33,064 nucleotides of DNA. Origin: Tissierellia bacterium. GTDB lineage: Bacteria; Bacillota; Clostridia; Tissierellales; Tissierellaceae. Each line of letters begins with the position of its first letter. The stretch's first letter is position 1. The stretch covers positions 1-33,064 of the forward strand of contig JAAYTL010000057.1 in assembly GCA_012518035.1 (NCBI GenBank), given 5' to 3'. The notes beneath the pieces were generated by a model. It was not told the origin of the DNA, ran no database searches, and saw only the letters and a list, made by a program, of their open reading frames with translations. The position numbers were made by a program, and so were the translations under genes. Positions 1 to 7,725 of this stretch are shown piece by piece.

Positions 1-755
1 ATAAATTCAAGGGCATCTATTCCACTAGTTATTCCTCCTATTCCTATTACAGGAATATCCACTTCCTTACAAACCTCATATACCATCCTTAAGGCTATGG
101 GTTTTATAGCTGGACCTGAAAGGCCTGCAGTAATATTGTTAAAAATCGGTTTTCTTTTATATACATCTATAGCCAGTGCATTAAAGGTATTCACCAGGGA
201 GAGTCCATCTGCCCCTGCCTCTGCACAGGTTACAGCCATTTCCCTAATATTTTCAGCATTTGGTGAAAGCTTTACTATCATTGGCTTTTCAGCAACTTCC
301 TTACAGGCCTTGACCACCTCATAGGCTGACTCACACTTAATCCCAAAGGCCATACCTCCAGTTTTTACATTAGGACAGGATATATTCAATTCTATGAAAT
401 CAATCCCTGTCCCATTTAATAGCTTAACTCCTTCTACGTATTCCTCGATGGTCCCACCACCTAAGTTTGCCAAGATTACAAGATCCTTATCCTCCATAAA
501 ATCAAGCTCATCATCAATAAATCCCTGGACACCTGGATTCTGCAAACCAATACTATTCATCAAGCCTGCCGGAGTCTCATAAATCCTGATACCCTTATTT
601 CCCTCTCTTTTCTCCAAGGTCAAGCCCTTTGTGGAGATACCTCCCAGCCTTTCTATAGGAAAATACTCATCAAATTCTCTTCCAAAGCCAAAGGTTCCAG
701 ATGCTGCGATAACCGGATTCTTGAATTCAACACCACATATGCTAACCTTAGTCAT
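1..755 (-). CDS. pyrD: Dihydroorotate dehydrogenase, class 1B catalytic subunit (3' end cut by window edge)
   Basis: This is the FMN subunit that oxidises dihydroorotate to orotate in UMP synthesis. Class 1B enzymes work as a heterotetramer with PyrK and pass electrons to NAD+. About 251 N-terminal codons are visible and the frame is open to the window edge. Visible signatures are an N-terminal ASGTFGFG segment, NSIGLQNPG, the active-site loop NISCPN (the Cys is the class 1 catalytic base) and the phosphate-loop approach GIGGI near the edge. The ATG at 753-755 overlaps the end of pyrK by 8 bases, so the two subunits are probably translationally coupled. Symbol and class are supported by the adjacent pyrK. 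The C-terminus and any pyrE beyond it are outside the window. Confidence 0.96.
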   Translation of the reverse strand, partial: MTKVSICGVEFKNPVIAASGTFGFGREFDEYFPIERLGGISTKGLTLEKREGNKGIRIYETPAGLMNSIGLQNPGVQGFIDDELDFMEDKDLVILANLGGGTIEEYVEGVKLLNGTGIDFIELNISCPNVKTGGMAFGIKCESAYEVVKACKEVAEKPMIVKLSPNAENIREMAVTCAEAGADGLSLVNTFNALAIDVYKRKPIFNNITAGLSGPAIKPIALRMVYEVCKEVDIPVIGIGGITSGIDALEF

Positions 756-1482
756 TTAAGATAACCTCCTCCCCTAAAAAGACGGGACCTTCCTTACAGA
801 CCTTCTCCAGGCCCCTTATGGTTTCTATTGTACAACCTAGACAGGCTCCTATACCACAAGCCATCCTGTTCTCCATGGATACATATACTTGTGTGTGACC
901 TTTGGATTTCTTTAGCAAGGCCTCCATCATCGGAAGGGGTCCACAAGTATAGATTAAATCATATTTTTCTGGCTCCAGTATATCGATAATGTAGCCCTTG
1001 TGCCCTTTTGAACCATCCTCTGTAGAAACAAATACATTCTCTACAAAGGGAGAAAAAGCATCCAAATAGTAGGTGTTATTTCTAAAGCCCGCATAGAAAT
1101 CTGGTTTAGATTTTAGTACTCTGGCCAAATAGTACATTGGGGCAATGCCTATACCTCCAGATACCAGGGCAATTCTTTTATCCATCTTGTATGGGAAGCC
1201 ATTTCCTAGGGGACCTAGAATGCTTAGTTTATCTCCCCTGGAAAGTTTAGAAACAAGATGGGTCCCCCTGCCCCTTACCTCATATAGAAAGGTTATTTTA
1301 TTATCCTCTAGATTGGCTATACTTAGGGGCCTAGGCAAAAAAGGATCTAAACTATCCCAACCCCTAACCATATAAAACTGACCTGGTTGACCTTGAAAAT
1401 TACCTTCCAGTATAATTTCATATATGTTTGGACTTATCTCTAGATTAGATAGAATTAGTCCATCCTTATATCCATCCTTCAT
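748..1482 (-). CDS. pyrK: Dihydroorotate dehydrogenase electron-transfer subunit
   Basis: PyrK is the iron-sulfur flavoprotein that carries electrons from PyrD's FMN to NAD+. The 244-residue length is normal. The order is an FAD-binding barrel with RPLSIAN near residues 51-57, an NAD-binding domain starting with SGGIGIAP near 110, and a C-terminal [2Fe-2S] cluster with Cys209, Cys214, Cys217 and Cys229 (pattern CGIGACLGC, then a distant Cys). The ATG has a GGGAGG site about 7 bases upstream. It lies 51 bases after pyrF and overlaps pyrD by 8 bases. All four cluster cysteines are present, so it should be functional. Confidence 0.96.
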   Translation of the reverse strand: MKDGYKDGLILSNLEISPNIYEIILEGNFQGQPGQFYMVRGWDSLDPFLPRPLSIANLEDNKITFLYEVRGRGTHLVSKLSRGDKLSILGPLGNGFPYKMDKRIALVSGGIGIAPMYYLARVLKSKPDFYAGFRNNTYYLDAFSPFVENVFVSTEDGSKGHKGYIIDILEPEKYDLIYTCGPLPMMEALLKKSKGHTQVYVSMENRMACGIGACLGCTIETIRGLEKVCKEGPVFLGEEVILND

Positions 1483-1533
1483 GTACTATCCTCCCTGTTA
1501 TTTAAATAGCCTGATACCTAACAAGACTAAGTC

Positions 1534-2385
1534 CTATCTACTAATATCCTCCTTCATGGTAAGTACAGCCTGTCTAATATAACCTTCAAAATTCTTATAT
1601 CCATGGGGTTTTTTCATATGGGCAGTGATAATTCCCCTTGATGAATTAACTACCCCACCATTTCCATCCCTTAGATAGAGGGCTGCATCGCTTCCCTTGC
1701 CACCTTGGGCCCCATACCCGGGAATTAAGAAAAACATGTTTTTATATCTATCCCTAATCTCTACCGCCTCATCTAGATGGGTCCCTCCTACAACAGCTCC
1801 CAGGGCAGAATAGCCACATGTTCCCATGTATTTGGCCCCCATCTCTTCCAGCTTGTCCCCTACATGATAGTAAACCCGTTTCTTTTTAGCCTCTAAATAC
1901 TCTATATCCTTGGCCCCTGGGTTCGAAGTCCTTAAGAGAACAAATAAGCCCTTATCTCCAGATTCTAAGTATTTCAGATATGGAGTTATGCTATCAAAGC
2001 CCATATAGGGGTTAAGGGTTATGAAATCTGCCTCAAATTCTCCTTCAAGGTGGGCCTTGGCATACATTTCAGCTGTGGATGAAATATCCCCTCTTTTTAC
2101 ATCTCCTATAGACAGAAGACCCTTGGATTTTAAATACTCCATGGTCCTTTTATATGCCATGATGCCCCTAATTCCATTGGCTTCATAAAAGGCAATTTGT
2201 AGCTTATAAATAGCAACAAGATCCTGGGTACAATCTATGATTCTTTTATTAAATTCAAAAATAATATCGTCTATATCCTGGTATCTAACTTTTATTTCCT
2301 CGGGAATATAATCTAGACTTGTATCCAAACCAACACAAACTATTCCCTTATCCTCCACTTCCTTAAAAAGCCTATCTATTATCAA
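1534..2385 (-). CDS. pyrF: Orotidine 5'-phosphate decarboxylase
   Basis: This enzyme decarboxylates OMP to UMP, the last step of the pathway. The 283-residue product has the type 2 PyrF pattern: VCVGLDTS near the N-terminus, the catalytic DVKRGDI loop, and the phosphate loop GYGAQGG. I start it at the TTG at 2383-2385, because AGGAGG lies 7 bases upstream and the resulting MIIDRLF start matches the family. An in-frame ATG ten codons earlier (2413-2415) has no such spacing and would overlap pyrC by 11 bases. With the TTG the gap to pyrC is 19 bases. A weak TTG start inside the operon could lower PyrF output relative to its neighbours; that is inference. Confidence 0.94.
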   Translation of the reverse strand: MIIDRLFKEVEDKGIVCVGLDTSLDYIPEEIKVRYQDIDDIIFEFNKRIIDCTQDLVAIYKLQIAFYEANGIRGIMAYKRTMEYLKSKGLLSIGDVKRGDISSTAEMYAKAHLEGEFEADFITLNPYMGFDSITPYLKYLESGDKGLFVLLRTSNPGAKDIEYLEAKKKRVYYHVGDKLEEMGAKYMGTCGYSALGAVVGGTHLDEAVEIRDRYKNMFFLIPGYGAQGGKGSDAALYLRDGNGGVVNSSRGIITAHMKKPHGYKNFEGYIRQAVLTMKEDISR

Positions 2386-2404
2386 AACAGACCCTCCTCT
2401 TCTA

Positions 2405-3619
2405 TTATCTTCCATCCTTTACCCTTATCCCAAAATTCCTCGAATACATGAGCCTCCCACCCTTAATGGTAGATACAATTTCGCCATACAGCTCCCATCC
2501 AGCAAAAGGCGTATTCTTGCCCTTTGAATAAAACTTAGTAGAATCTACAACTATCCTCTTGTCTAAATCAACTAGCACCAAATCTGCATCAAAACCCTTT
2601 TCAATCTTACCCTTGTTTAAGGAGAGGATTTCTCCACTTTTTCCTGAAAGTAGGCTGGAAAGTTTGCTCAGGTTAATTTTCTTATGCTTAACTAAGTTAG
2701 TGTAGGAAACTGAGAAGGCAGTCTCCAGTCCCACTAAACCTGGGCTTCCCTTTTCCGTATCCTCCTCTGTATGGGGAGCATGGTCAGTTGCTATGGCATC
2801 TACTGTGCCATCCACTATTCCCTTGATAATTTCATCTACATCCTCCTTATCCCTAATGGGCGGGTTAACCCTATAGTAATTATCCCATAAGGATAGATGA
2901 TGGGGAGTTACGTCACAGGTTATGAGCTTATGACCTTCTAGTTTTGCCCGTCTAATCTCCTTAATGGCCTCCCTAGTACTCACATGGGTTAAATGCAGCC
3001 TATTACCTACTAGCCGGGATAGATATATGTCCCTAAAGGTAATGATATTTTCAGACATCCTATAATCTATGGGAGTTAAATCCTCATCTTCTGCATGGGT
3101 CATGATTATTAAATCCTTCTCCTTGGCCTTGACCATGGCCTTATACATGACTAGATTGGATTTAATCCCCATGCCATCGTCAGTGATTATCTTTACCCTC
3201 TTGTCTATGGCATCCAGGTGGTCTAAGGTCTGACCATCAAAATCCTTTGTTATGGATACACATTGGTGAACCCCTATTAGCCCCAGCTCCTCTGCCTTCT
3301 TTAATACATAGTCTACCACTTCCATACTTGAGCATATGGGGTTGGTATTACCCATGAGGTTTACAAAGGTAAACCCACCCTTTAAGGCAGCCATAGAGCC
3401 GGTTTCCAAATCCTCCTTATAGGTATAACCTGGATCACGAAAGTGGGCATGTAGGTCTATAAAGGCTGGCATAAGGGTGAAATTATTTCCTTCAAGCACC
3501 TGGCAATCACGGTCTAAGCCCACACCATAATCTTGAATTAAACCATCTTGAATATATAAGTCACCATGAAAATCCTTGCTTTCATCTACAATCCTGACAT
3601 TTTTTATTAATAGCTCCAC
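2405..3619 (-). CDS. pyrC: Dihydroorotase (class I, zinc amidohydrolase)
   Basis: PyrC cyclises N-carbamoyl-aspartate to dihydroorotate. The 404-residue protein has the amidohydrolase barrel: the metal-binding DLHAHFRDPG segment near residue 56, the MGNTNP substrate loop, a metal-ligand His in THAED and another in THVST, and the catalytic Asp in ATDHAPH. The start chosen is GTG at 3617-3619, preceded by GGGAGG at 5-6 bases. A TTG ten codons upstream would run into pyrI without a ribosome site. Only 2 bases separate it from pyrI, so coupling is likely. Length matches bacterial class I enzymes. Confidence 0.96.
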   Translation of the reverse strand: MELLIKNVRIVDESKDFHGDLYIQDGLIQDYGVGLDRDCQVLEGNNFTLMPAFIDLHAHFRDPGYTYKEDLETGSMAALKGGFTFVNLMGNTNPICSSMEVVDYVLKKAEELGLIGVHQCVSITKDFDGQTLDHLDAIDKRVKIITDDGMGIKSNLVMYKAMVKAKEKDLIIMTHAEDEDLTPIDYRMSENIITFRDIYLSRLVGNRLHLTHVSTREAIKEIRRAKLEGHKLITCDVTPHHLSLWDNYYRVNPPIRDKEDVDEIIKGIVDGTVDAIATDHAPHTEEDTEKGSPGLVGLETAFSVSYTNLVKHKKINLSKLSSLLSGKSGEILSLNKGKIEKGFDADLVLVDLDKRIVVDSTKFYSKGKNTPFAGWELYGEIVSTIKGGRLMYSRNFGIRVKDGR

Positions 3620-3621
3620 TT

Positions 3622-4047
3622 TTACCTCCCTTGATATATATGGTCGCAATACTCACATTTATAGATTGCCTTTTCCTTATCAATTAAAACAAACTTATGG
3701 ACTATTTCCCTTTCTTCAGATGTAATACATCTGGGGTTTTTGCATTCTATTACTCCCTCAATTCTGTCTGGTAGGGATAGGTTTATCTTTTCTTTAATTA
3801 CCTCATCTTCTATGATATTAACTGTGATTTTAGGGTCTATAAATCCCAACATTGCTAAATCTAAGTCTATAACATTTTCTATCTTTATCATGTCCTTGCG
3901 CCCATATTTTCTGCTGATGGCGTTCATGATTAGGGCTACTGTGAAATTTGCATCCTGGAGTTTTAAGTATTCATAAATCTTCATCCCATAGCCTGGCTTA
4001 ATATGGTCAATTACAATACCCTTCCGAATACTATTGATTCTAAGCAT
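3622..4047 (-). CDS. pyrI: Aspartate carbamoyltransferase regulatory chain
   Basis: PyrI is the nucleotide-binding regulatory chain that assembles with PyrB and gives allosteric control by CTP/ATP. At 141 residues it is slightly shorter than the E. coli chain (153). The N-terminal half is the allosteric domain, and the C-terminal half carries the structural zinc site with Cys102, Cys107, Cys131 and Cys134 (CKNPRC and CEYC). Its ATG abuts the pyrB stop with no intervening base. All four zinc cysteines are kept, so a holoenzyme of the E. coli type is expected. This adds enzyme-level control to the transcriptional attenuator in front of pyrB. Confidence 0.96.
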   Translation of the reverse strand: MLRINSIRKGIVIDHIKPGYGMKIYEYLKLQDANFTVALIMNAISRKYGRKDMIKIENVIDLDLAMLGFIDPKITVNIIEDEVIKEKINLSLPDRIEGVIECKNPRCITSEEREIVHKFVLIDKEKAIYKCEYCDHIYQGR

Positions 4048-4971
4048 CTAATCCACCCCCAACAATTTTATAATCAAGGCCATCCTGACATACATACCAT
4101 TTTTCACTTGCTGAAAATAGTAGGCCCTTTTATCATCATCCACTTCCATTTTTATTTCATTCACTCTAGGTAGGGGATGAAGTATGGCCAAATCCTCCTT
4201 TGCGGGCTCTAGTTTCTTCAGGTCCAGTATATAGCTATCCTTTAAGCGTATATAGTCTGCCTCATTAAAAAATCTTTCCTTCTGAACCCGTGTCATATAA
4301 AGGACATCTAGAATATCTATTACATCTTCCAATTTTTCTACTTCTAAATACTCTATCCCCTTAGATTCTAAAACTTCTATTTTTATATTCTCTGGAACCT
4401 TCAACTCCTTAGGGGATATTAGAACAAGTTTTACATTATCATATCTAGTCATAGCCTTTATCAAGGAGTGAACGGTTCTGCCAAATTTCAGGTCTCCACA
4501 TAGGCCTATGGTTAGGTTGTCAAGTCTTTCCTTCACTTGCAATATGGTATAGATATCAGCCAATGTCTGGGTAGGATGTTGGTGTCCCCCATCTCCTGCA
4601 TTGATTATGGGTACAGGAGAATACATGGCCCCATATCTGGGCGCCCCTTCCTTAGGATGTCTTAAGGCGATAATGTCTGCATAGGTTCCTACCGTCCTGA
4701 GGGTGTCTGGTAAATTTTCTCCCTTGGAAACAGAACTAGAGCCTGGCTCTGAGAAACCAAGTATCTTGCCACCCAATCTCAACATTGCGGCTTCAAAACT
4801 AAATTTGGTTCTAGTGCTAGGCTCATAAAATAAGGTACCAAGGATCTTACCATCACAAATATATGAAAAATCCTTTGGTCTATTGATTATTTCAGTTGTT
4901 AAGTCAAAAATGCTCTTTAGCTCCCTTACTGTTAAATCCTGTGAGTCTATAAGGTGCCTACCTTTTAACAT
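4048..4971 (-). CDS. pyrB: Aspartate carbamoyltransferase catalytic chain
   Basis: PyrB condenses carbamoyl phosphate and aspartate, the committed step of pyrimidine synthesis. The 307-residue protein carries the carbamoyl phosphate loop STRTKFSFE near residues 52-60, HPTQTLAD near 134, and HPLPR near 265. The ATG has AAGGGGG about 8 bases upstream. It is the first gene of the six-gene operon and follows a 130-base leader with a terminator hairpin. No carAB, pyrR or uracil permease gene is visible in the window. Confidence 0.97.
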   Translation of the reverse strand: MLKGRHLIDSQDLTVRELKSIFDLTTEIINRPKDFSYICDGKILGTLFYEPSTRTKFSFEAAMLRLGGKILGFSEPGSSSVSKGENLPDTLRTVGTYADIIALRHPKEGAPRYGAMYSPVPIINAGDGGHQHPTQTLADIYTILQVKERLDNLTIGLCGDLKFGRTVHSLIKAMTRYDNVKLVLISPKELKVPENIKIEVLESKGIEYLEVEKLEDVIDILDVLYMTRVQKERFFNEADYIRLKDSYILDLKKLEPAKEDLAILHPLPRVNEIKMEVDDDKRAYYFQQVKNGMYVRMALIIKLLGVD

Positions 4972-5013
4972 TATTATTCCCCCTTTAGTTTACAAAACTT
5001 CAAGGACAGCATC

Positions 5014-5039
5014 AAAAAGCCTTCCTTAGATAGGAAGGC
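5014..5039 (-). terminator. Attenuator terminator in the pyr leader
   Basis: The hairpin has a 7-bp GCCTTCC/GGAAGGC stem with a 7-base loop and is followed on the minus strand by TTTTTG. It lies after the pyr promoter but before pyrB, so it can only act as a leader attenuator and not as the end of a gene. Confidence 0.85.
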
Positions 5040-5057
5040 ATAGGTATACCCTTATAA

Positions 5058-5095
5058 TGCATCCCTTTCTAATCTCTCGGATCAGTTTAAAGGCA
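5058..5095 (-). promoter_or_regulatory. Probable PyrR-binding anti-antiterminator of the pyr operon
   Basis: On the minus strand a 6-bp stem CTGATC/GATTAG (one G-T pair) closes a CGAGA loop. An internal AAA bulge and a lower CCTTT/AAAGG stem follow. PyrR sites of Bacillus-type pyr operons have the same layout with a UCC-N-GNGAG loop; here the match is UCC followed by GAGAGA, one base shorter than the consensus. The 3' arm can pair partly with the 5' arm of the downstream terminator (ATGCCTTCC), giving the alternative antiterminator. PyrR control is inferred from this geometry and from pyrB lying next. Confidence 0.68.
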
Positions 5096-5108
5096 TTTAT
5101 TTTAGCAT

Positions 5109-5137
5109 AATTTATCATGTTTCATTGTATTTGTCAA
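5109..5137 (-). promoter_or_regulatory. Promoter of the pyrBICFKD operon
   Basis: On the minus strand there is a -35 TTGACA (5132-5137), a 17-base spacer, and a -10 TAAATT (5109-5114). Transcription would start near 5102, just before the PyrR-like hairpin. Confidence 0.82.
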
Positions 5138-5184
5138 ATAATAGTTTTTTGATTATAGTCGAAATTTCTAAAACTGATGAAAAT

Positions 5185-5919
5185 TTACTTTATATTGGCC
5201 TTTCTTATAAATATGAATCCTAATGTGTAGGTTACAATTATTATTAAAACTCCAACCAATACTATATTTGGGTTTGGAATGATATAGTCAATATTAGTCA
5301 TATGATATATTATTCTACTGATAAATCTTCCAATTAGGTTACTAGTCCTTATAATTATTAGAATAAATATTCCAAGACTAATCCAGAATTTGTAGCTATA
5401 TCTATACTGTAATACTCCTATAAGATTAGTAATTGAGACTAAGGTTAGAAAAACAAATGATAAAGTAAGAATAATCTGTAGGATACTATCAGATTTGATA
5501 TTGAACCAGCCAAAGTCCACAATTGGTTTAATAGTAGAATTTGATAGAATCAGGTTTTCTAATTTCAATAAAATGGTCTGTATTGTGGCAAATATAAGTA
5601 CTACGATTATATTATTAATAATTAGATTTTGATAGAACCTCTTTCTAGTACCTCCAAATCCTACAGCTAAAGAAAATTTTTCATAATACATTTCCAGGCT
5701 ATATATGACAAAGAAAATAAAGATTGGAAAGAAGTTACTAGCTACAAAGGAAATTGATCCTTGGTTTATAATCATCGGTCCCTGTATAAAGTCTGAACCT
5801 CTAGAAAGTGAAATCACCATGGGAGCTATATCTACCAATAGCATAATAGTCCAAAAAATTCCAACACCTCGGATTAAATCATAACTTAAAAACCTGAACA
5901 TTCTCTTATTAATTTCCAT
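5185..5919 (-). CDS. ABC transporter membrane subunit (function unknown)
   Basis: The 244-residue integral membrane protein has roughly six hydrophobic segments (near residues 17-35, 58-77, 100-122, 140-165, 178-195 and 215-237). It lies 12 bases after an ABC ATPase gene, has its own AGGTAGG site before the ATG, and is in the operon of a GntR/YtrA-type regulator. This organisation is typical of Firmicute ABC-2 type systems that respond to cell-wall antibiotics or envelope stress. The permease has no motif that would show its substrate. Assignment as the partner of the upstream ATPase rests on operon position. Confidence 0.8.
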   Translation of the reverse strand: MEINKRMFRFLSYDLIRGVGIFWTIMLLVDIAPMVISLSRGSDFIQGPMIINQGSISFVASNFFPIFIFFVIYSLEMYYEKFSLAVGFGGTRKRFYQNLIINNIIVVLIFATIQTILLKLENLILSNSTIKPIVDFGWFNIKSDSILQIILTLSFVFLTLVSITNLIGVLQYRYSYKFWISLGIFILIIIRTSNLIGRFISRIIYHMTNIDYIIPNPNIVLVGVLIIIVTYTLGFIFIRKANIK

Positions 5920-5931
5920 TTAACCTACCTC

Positions 5932-6813
5932 CTACTTAATATTCTCAGTTAGATAGATAAACAACTTTTGGAGAGGTATATTATCTATTTCAATATTATT
6001 GCTTTTGATCTCTCTTATCTCATCTTCAGTTAATTCTCCATATATGCCAACAATTTTTGTACTTCCAAAGTTATCTGTATAGATTACCTTCTTGTTTTTA
6101 ATTACAGAATTGATATTATCTTCACGACCTGTTAGGAAATATGATTTTTCCCTAAGTGAATCCACGTTTTCATGTAAGGCAATTTTCTCATCATTTAGTA
6201 TCAAAATCTCTTCAAATAGATTTGACACTTCATCTATTAGATGGGTTGATATAATAATTGTCCTAGGATTCTCCTCATAATCAGCAAGTAGTAGATTATA
6301 AAATTTATATCTCATCGCTGCATCTAGACCCAATGTTGGTTCGTCAAACATGGTTATTCTTGCTCTAGAAGCTAGCCCAATAATCAAGCCTACTATTGTC
6401 TGATTACCAGTAGATAGTTTAGAAAATTTTGTATTTGAGAAAAAGCTATTCCTTATTCTCAGATTAAACTCCTGTATTAGGTAGTTTTTGTATTCTTCAT
6501 CCCAATCCTTGTATATTATACTAGCTAGACTAAATATATCCTTAACCTTCATTTCTTTAATGGAGTTTGAAAACTCCCTGACCAAGCATAGATTCTCCAT
6601 TGCCTTGTCATTTTCTAAGACATCCAAACCATCTAGTTTTATTTCGCCTGAGTTACGACTTAACTGACCCGATATCATTTTCAATAAGGTAGTTTTCCCA
6701 ACGCCATTTCTCCCAAATAAACCATATATCTTGTTCTCCTCAATAATTAAGTCTATATCAGTCAATACCTTGTGTCTGCCAAAGGATTTGCTTAAGCCTT
6801 TAATTTCAAGCAA
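5932..6813 (-). CDS. ABC transporter ATP-binding subunit
   Basis: The 293-residue ATPase energises the neighbouring permease. It has Walker A GRNGVGKTT (residues 34-42), an ABC signature LSTGNQ near 135 (the usual LSGGQ is degenerate at two positions), Walker B ITMFDEPTLGLD near 155-166, and a switch His in STHLID. The start is TTG at 6811-6813 with AAAGGAGGGG 6 bases upstream. It begins one base after the regulator's stop codon, so it is translationally linked to it. The last 80 residues are an extension after the nucleotide-binding domain, as in YtrB-like proteins. Confidence 0.9.
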   Translation of the reverse strand: MLEIKGLSKSFGRHKVLTDIDLIIEENKIYGLFGRNGVGKTTLLKMISGQLSRNSGEIKLDGLDVLENDKAMENLCLVREFSNSIKEMKVKDIFSLASIIYKDWDEEYKNYLIQEFNLRIRNSFFSNTKFSKLSTGNQTIVGLIIGLASRARITMFDEPTLGLDAAMRYKFYNLLLADYEENPRTIIISTHLIDEVSNLFEEILILNDEKIALHENVDSLREKSYFLTGREDNINSVIKNKKVIYTDNFGSTKIVGIYGELTEDEIREIKSNNIEIDNIPLQKLFIYLTENIK

Positions 6814-6814
6814 T

Positions 6815-7183
6815 TTATTCCCCTCCTTTAATTTCCTTGATACGATCTATAATTTCTTCCAAGGTGATTTCCAATCTATCAGCTTCTTGAATTATCTCGG
6901 GTAGTACTTCTTTATAAAATATAGTCTGACGTTTCTTAATTATCTTTTGGTAGGCACCATCAGCAACAAACATACCAATCCCTCTTTTCTTATAGAGTAT
7001 CCCTTCGTCTACTAATAGATTTAAGCCCTTTCTTGCAGTAGCTGGATTTATATTATAAATCTTTGCAAATTGATTTGTTGAAGGGGCTTGATCCCCTTCA
7101 TTTATATTCCCAAGAAGTATCTCATTTTCAATTATTTCCGCAACCTGAATATAGATTGATTTTTCTGAACTCAAATCCAACAA
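6815..7183 (-). CDS. GntR-family transcriptional regulator, YtrA subfamily
   Basis: The 122-residue repressor has a GntR winged helix at about residues 10-75 (pattern IYIQVAEIIENEI, then PSTNQFAKIYNINPATARKGL and GIGMFV) and only a short helical C-terminal dimerisation tail. This is the YtrA arrangement, with no large effector domain. The start is TTG at 7181-7183, with GGAGG 7 bases upstream. It is the first gene of a three-gene operon with an ABC transporter. A palindrome lies just after the promoter -10, so autoregulation is likely. The inducer is unknown; in related systems it is often a cell-wall antibiotic. Confidence 0.9.
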   Translation of the reverse strand: MLDLSSEKSIYIQVAEIIENEILLGNINEGDQAPSTNQFAKIYNINPATARKGLNLLVDEGILYKKRGIGMFVADGAYQKIIKKRQTIFYKEVLPEIIQEADRLEITLEEIIDRIKEIKGGE

Positions 7184-7220
7184 ATTACCACCTCCATATA
7201 TTCATTGGTTGATTAGTTAG

Positions 7221-7264
7221 TTAGTTGTGTAACTAAGTATATAACATCTAGCTTATTTTGTCAA
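7221..7264 (-). promoter_or_regulatory. Promoter and operator of the GntR-ABC operon
   Basis: On the minus strand there is TTGACA (7259-7264), a 17-base spacer and TATACT (7236-7241), a near-perfect promoter. The perfect palindrome TTAGTTACACAACTAA (7221-7236) touches the -10 and covers the expected start site, which suits repression by the first gene of the operon. The palindrome sits beside three tandem AGTT units on the plus strand. Confidence 0.8.
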
Positions 7265-7306
7265 TAAATTATAAGGAATTCTAATGTCTATTTTGACAAA
7301 TAAAAT

Positions 7307-7336
7307 AGTGGATGAAGATTTATATCTTTATCCACT
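7307..7336 (-). terminator. Terminator of the rtcB operon
   Basis: A 13-bp stem (AGTGGAT-x-AAGAT paired with ATCTT-x-ATCCACT, one G-T pair) has a 4-base loop. On the minus strand it is followed by ATTTTATTT. It lies about 90 bases after the small gene that follows rtcB. The 120 bases from there to the GntR promoter hold no other gene. Confidence 0.7.
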
Positions 7337-7426
7337 AGGCTGTTTAGAAGATGACCCAAGTCTCTGTTTACTTATGCACCAAGAAATCAATGTAGCACTG
7401 GATAGCTTTACACACCAGGCCAAATT

Positions 7427-7705
7427 CTATATCTCTTCTATTTTCGATTTTAGTTCTTCTATCTCAGAATATTTTCCCTTAATTTCTTCACATATAGCTA
7501 TTATCTCACCTTCATTGAGGTCTGCTCTTTCAGAATAGGCATGATAGAAGGCATTACCTATTTTGGTTTTTAGTCTTCTAATTTCATTCTCTAGTCTAGA
7601 TACTTGTAATTTTAGTCTACCGATTTCTACAAGATCTAGGGTTTTTTCGCCTACAACCTTCGCAGTTGTCATAGCCTTGTCACCAAAGTCCTTAATAACA
7701 TCCAT
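7427..7705 (-). CDS. Small coiled-coil protein downstream of rtcB
   Basis: I do not recognise a named family. The 92-residue protein has an amphipathic start (residues 1-30, with several Val/Thr/Lys) and then a long heptad-like stretch, residues about 30-50, rich in Leu, Glu, Arg and Lys (RLKLQVSRLENEIRRLKTKI). A second helix at about 68-92 ends the protein. It has no signal peptide and no cysteines, so it is probably cytosolic and oligomeric. The ATG has AGGAGG 7 bases upstream, and only 20 bases separate it from the rtcB stop, so it is co-transcribed with the RNA ligase. A link to RtcB is inferred from this alone. Confidence 0.82.
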   Translation of the reverse strand: MDVIKDFGDKAMTTAKVVGEKTLDLVEIGRLKLQVSRLENEIRRLKTKIGNAFYHAYSERADLNEGEIIAICEEIKGKYSEIEELKSKIEEI

Positions 7706-7725
7706 ACTAAAACCTCCTACTTATA

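Noticed and set aside
97-582. Plus-strand open frames over pyrD
   Set aside because: They lie antisense to a fully open, motif-rich pyrD frame and have Ser-rich composition with no ribosome site. Similar plus-strand frames over pyrK, rtcB, pepT and the EamA gene are rejected for the same reason.
7211-7236. Tandem AGTT units as a repeat array or CRISPR remnant
   Set aside because: Only three 4-base units are present, inside a promoter. No CRISPR-like repeat-spacer pattern is seen anywhere in the window.
7284-7538. Plus-strand 84-codon frame
   Set aside because: It covers the rtcB-operon terminator and is antisense to the coiled-coil gene. No ribosome site is present.
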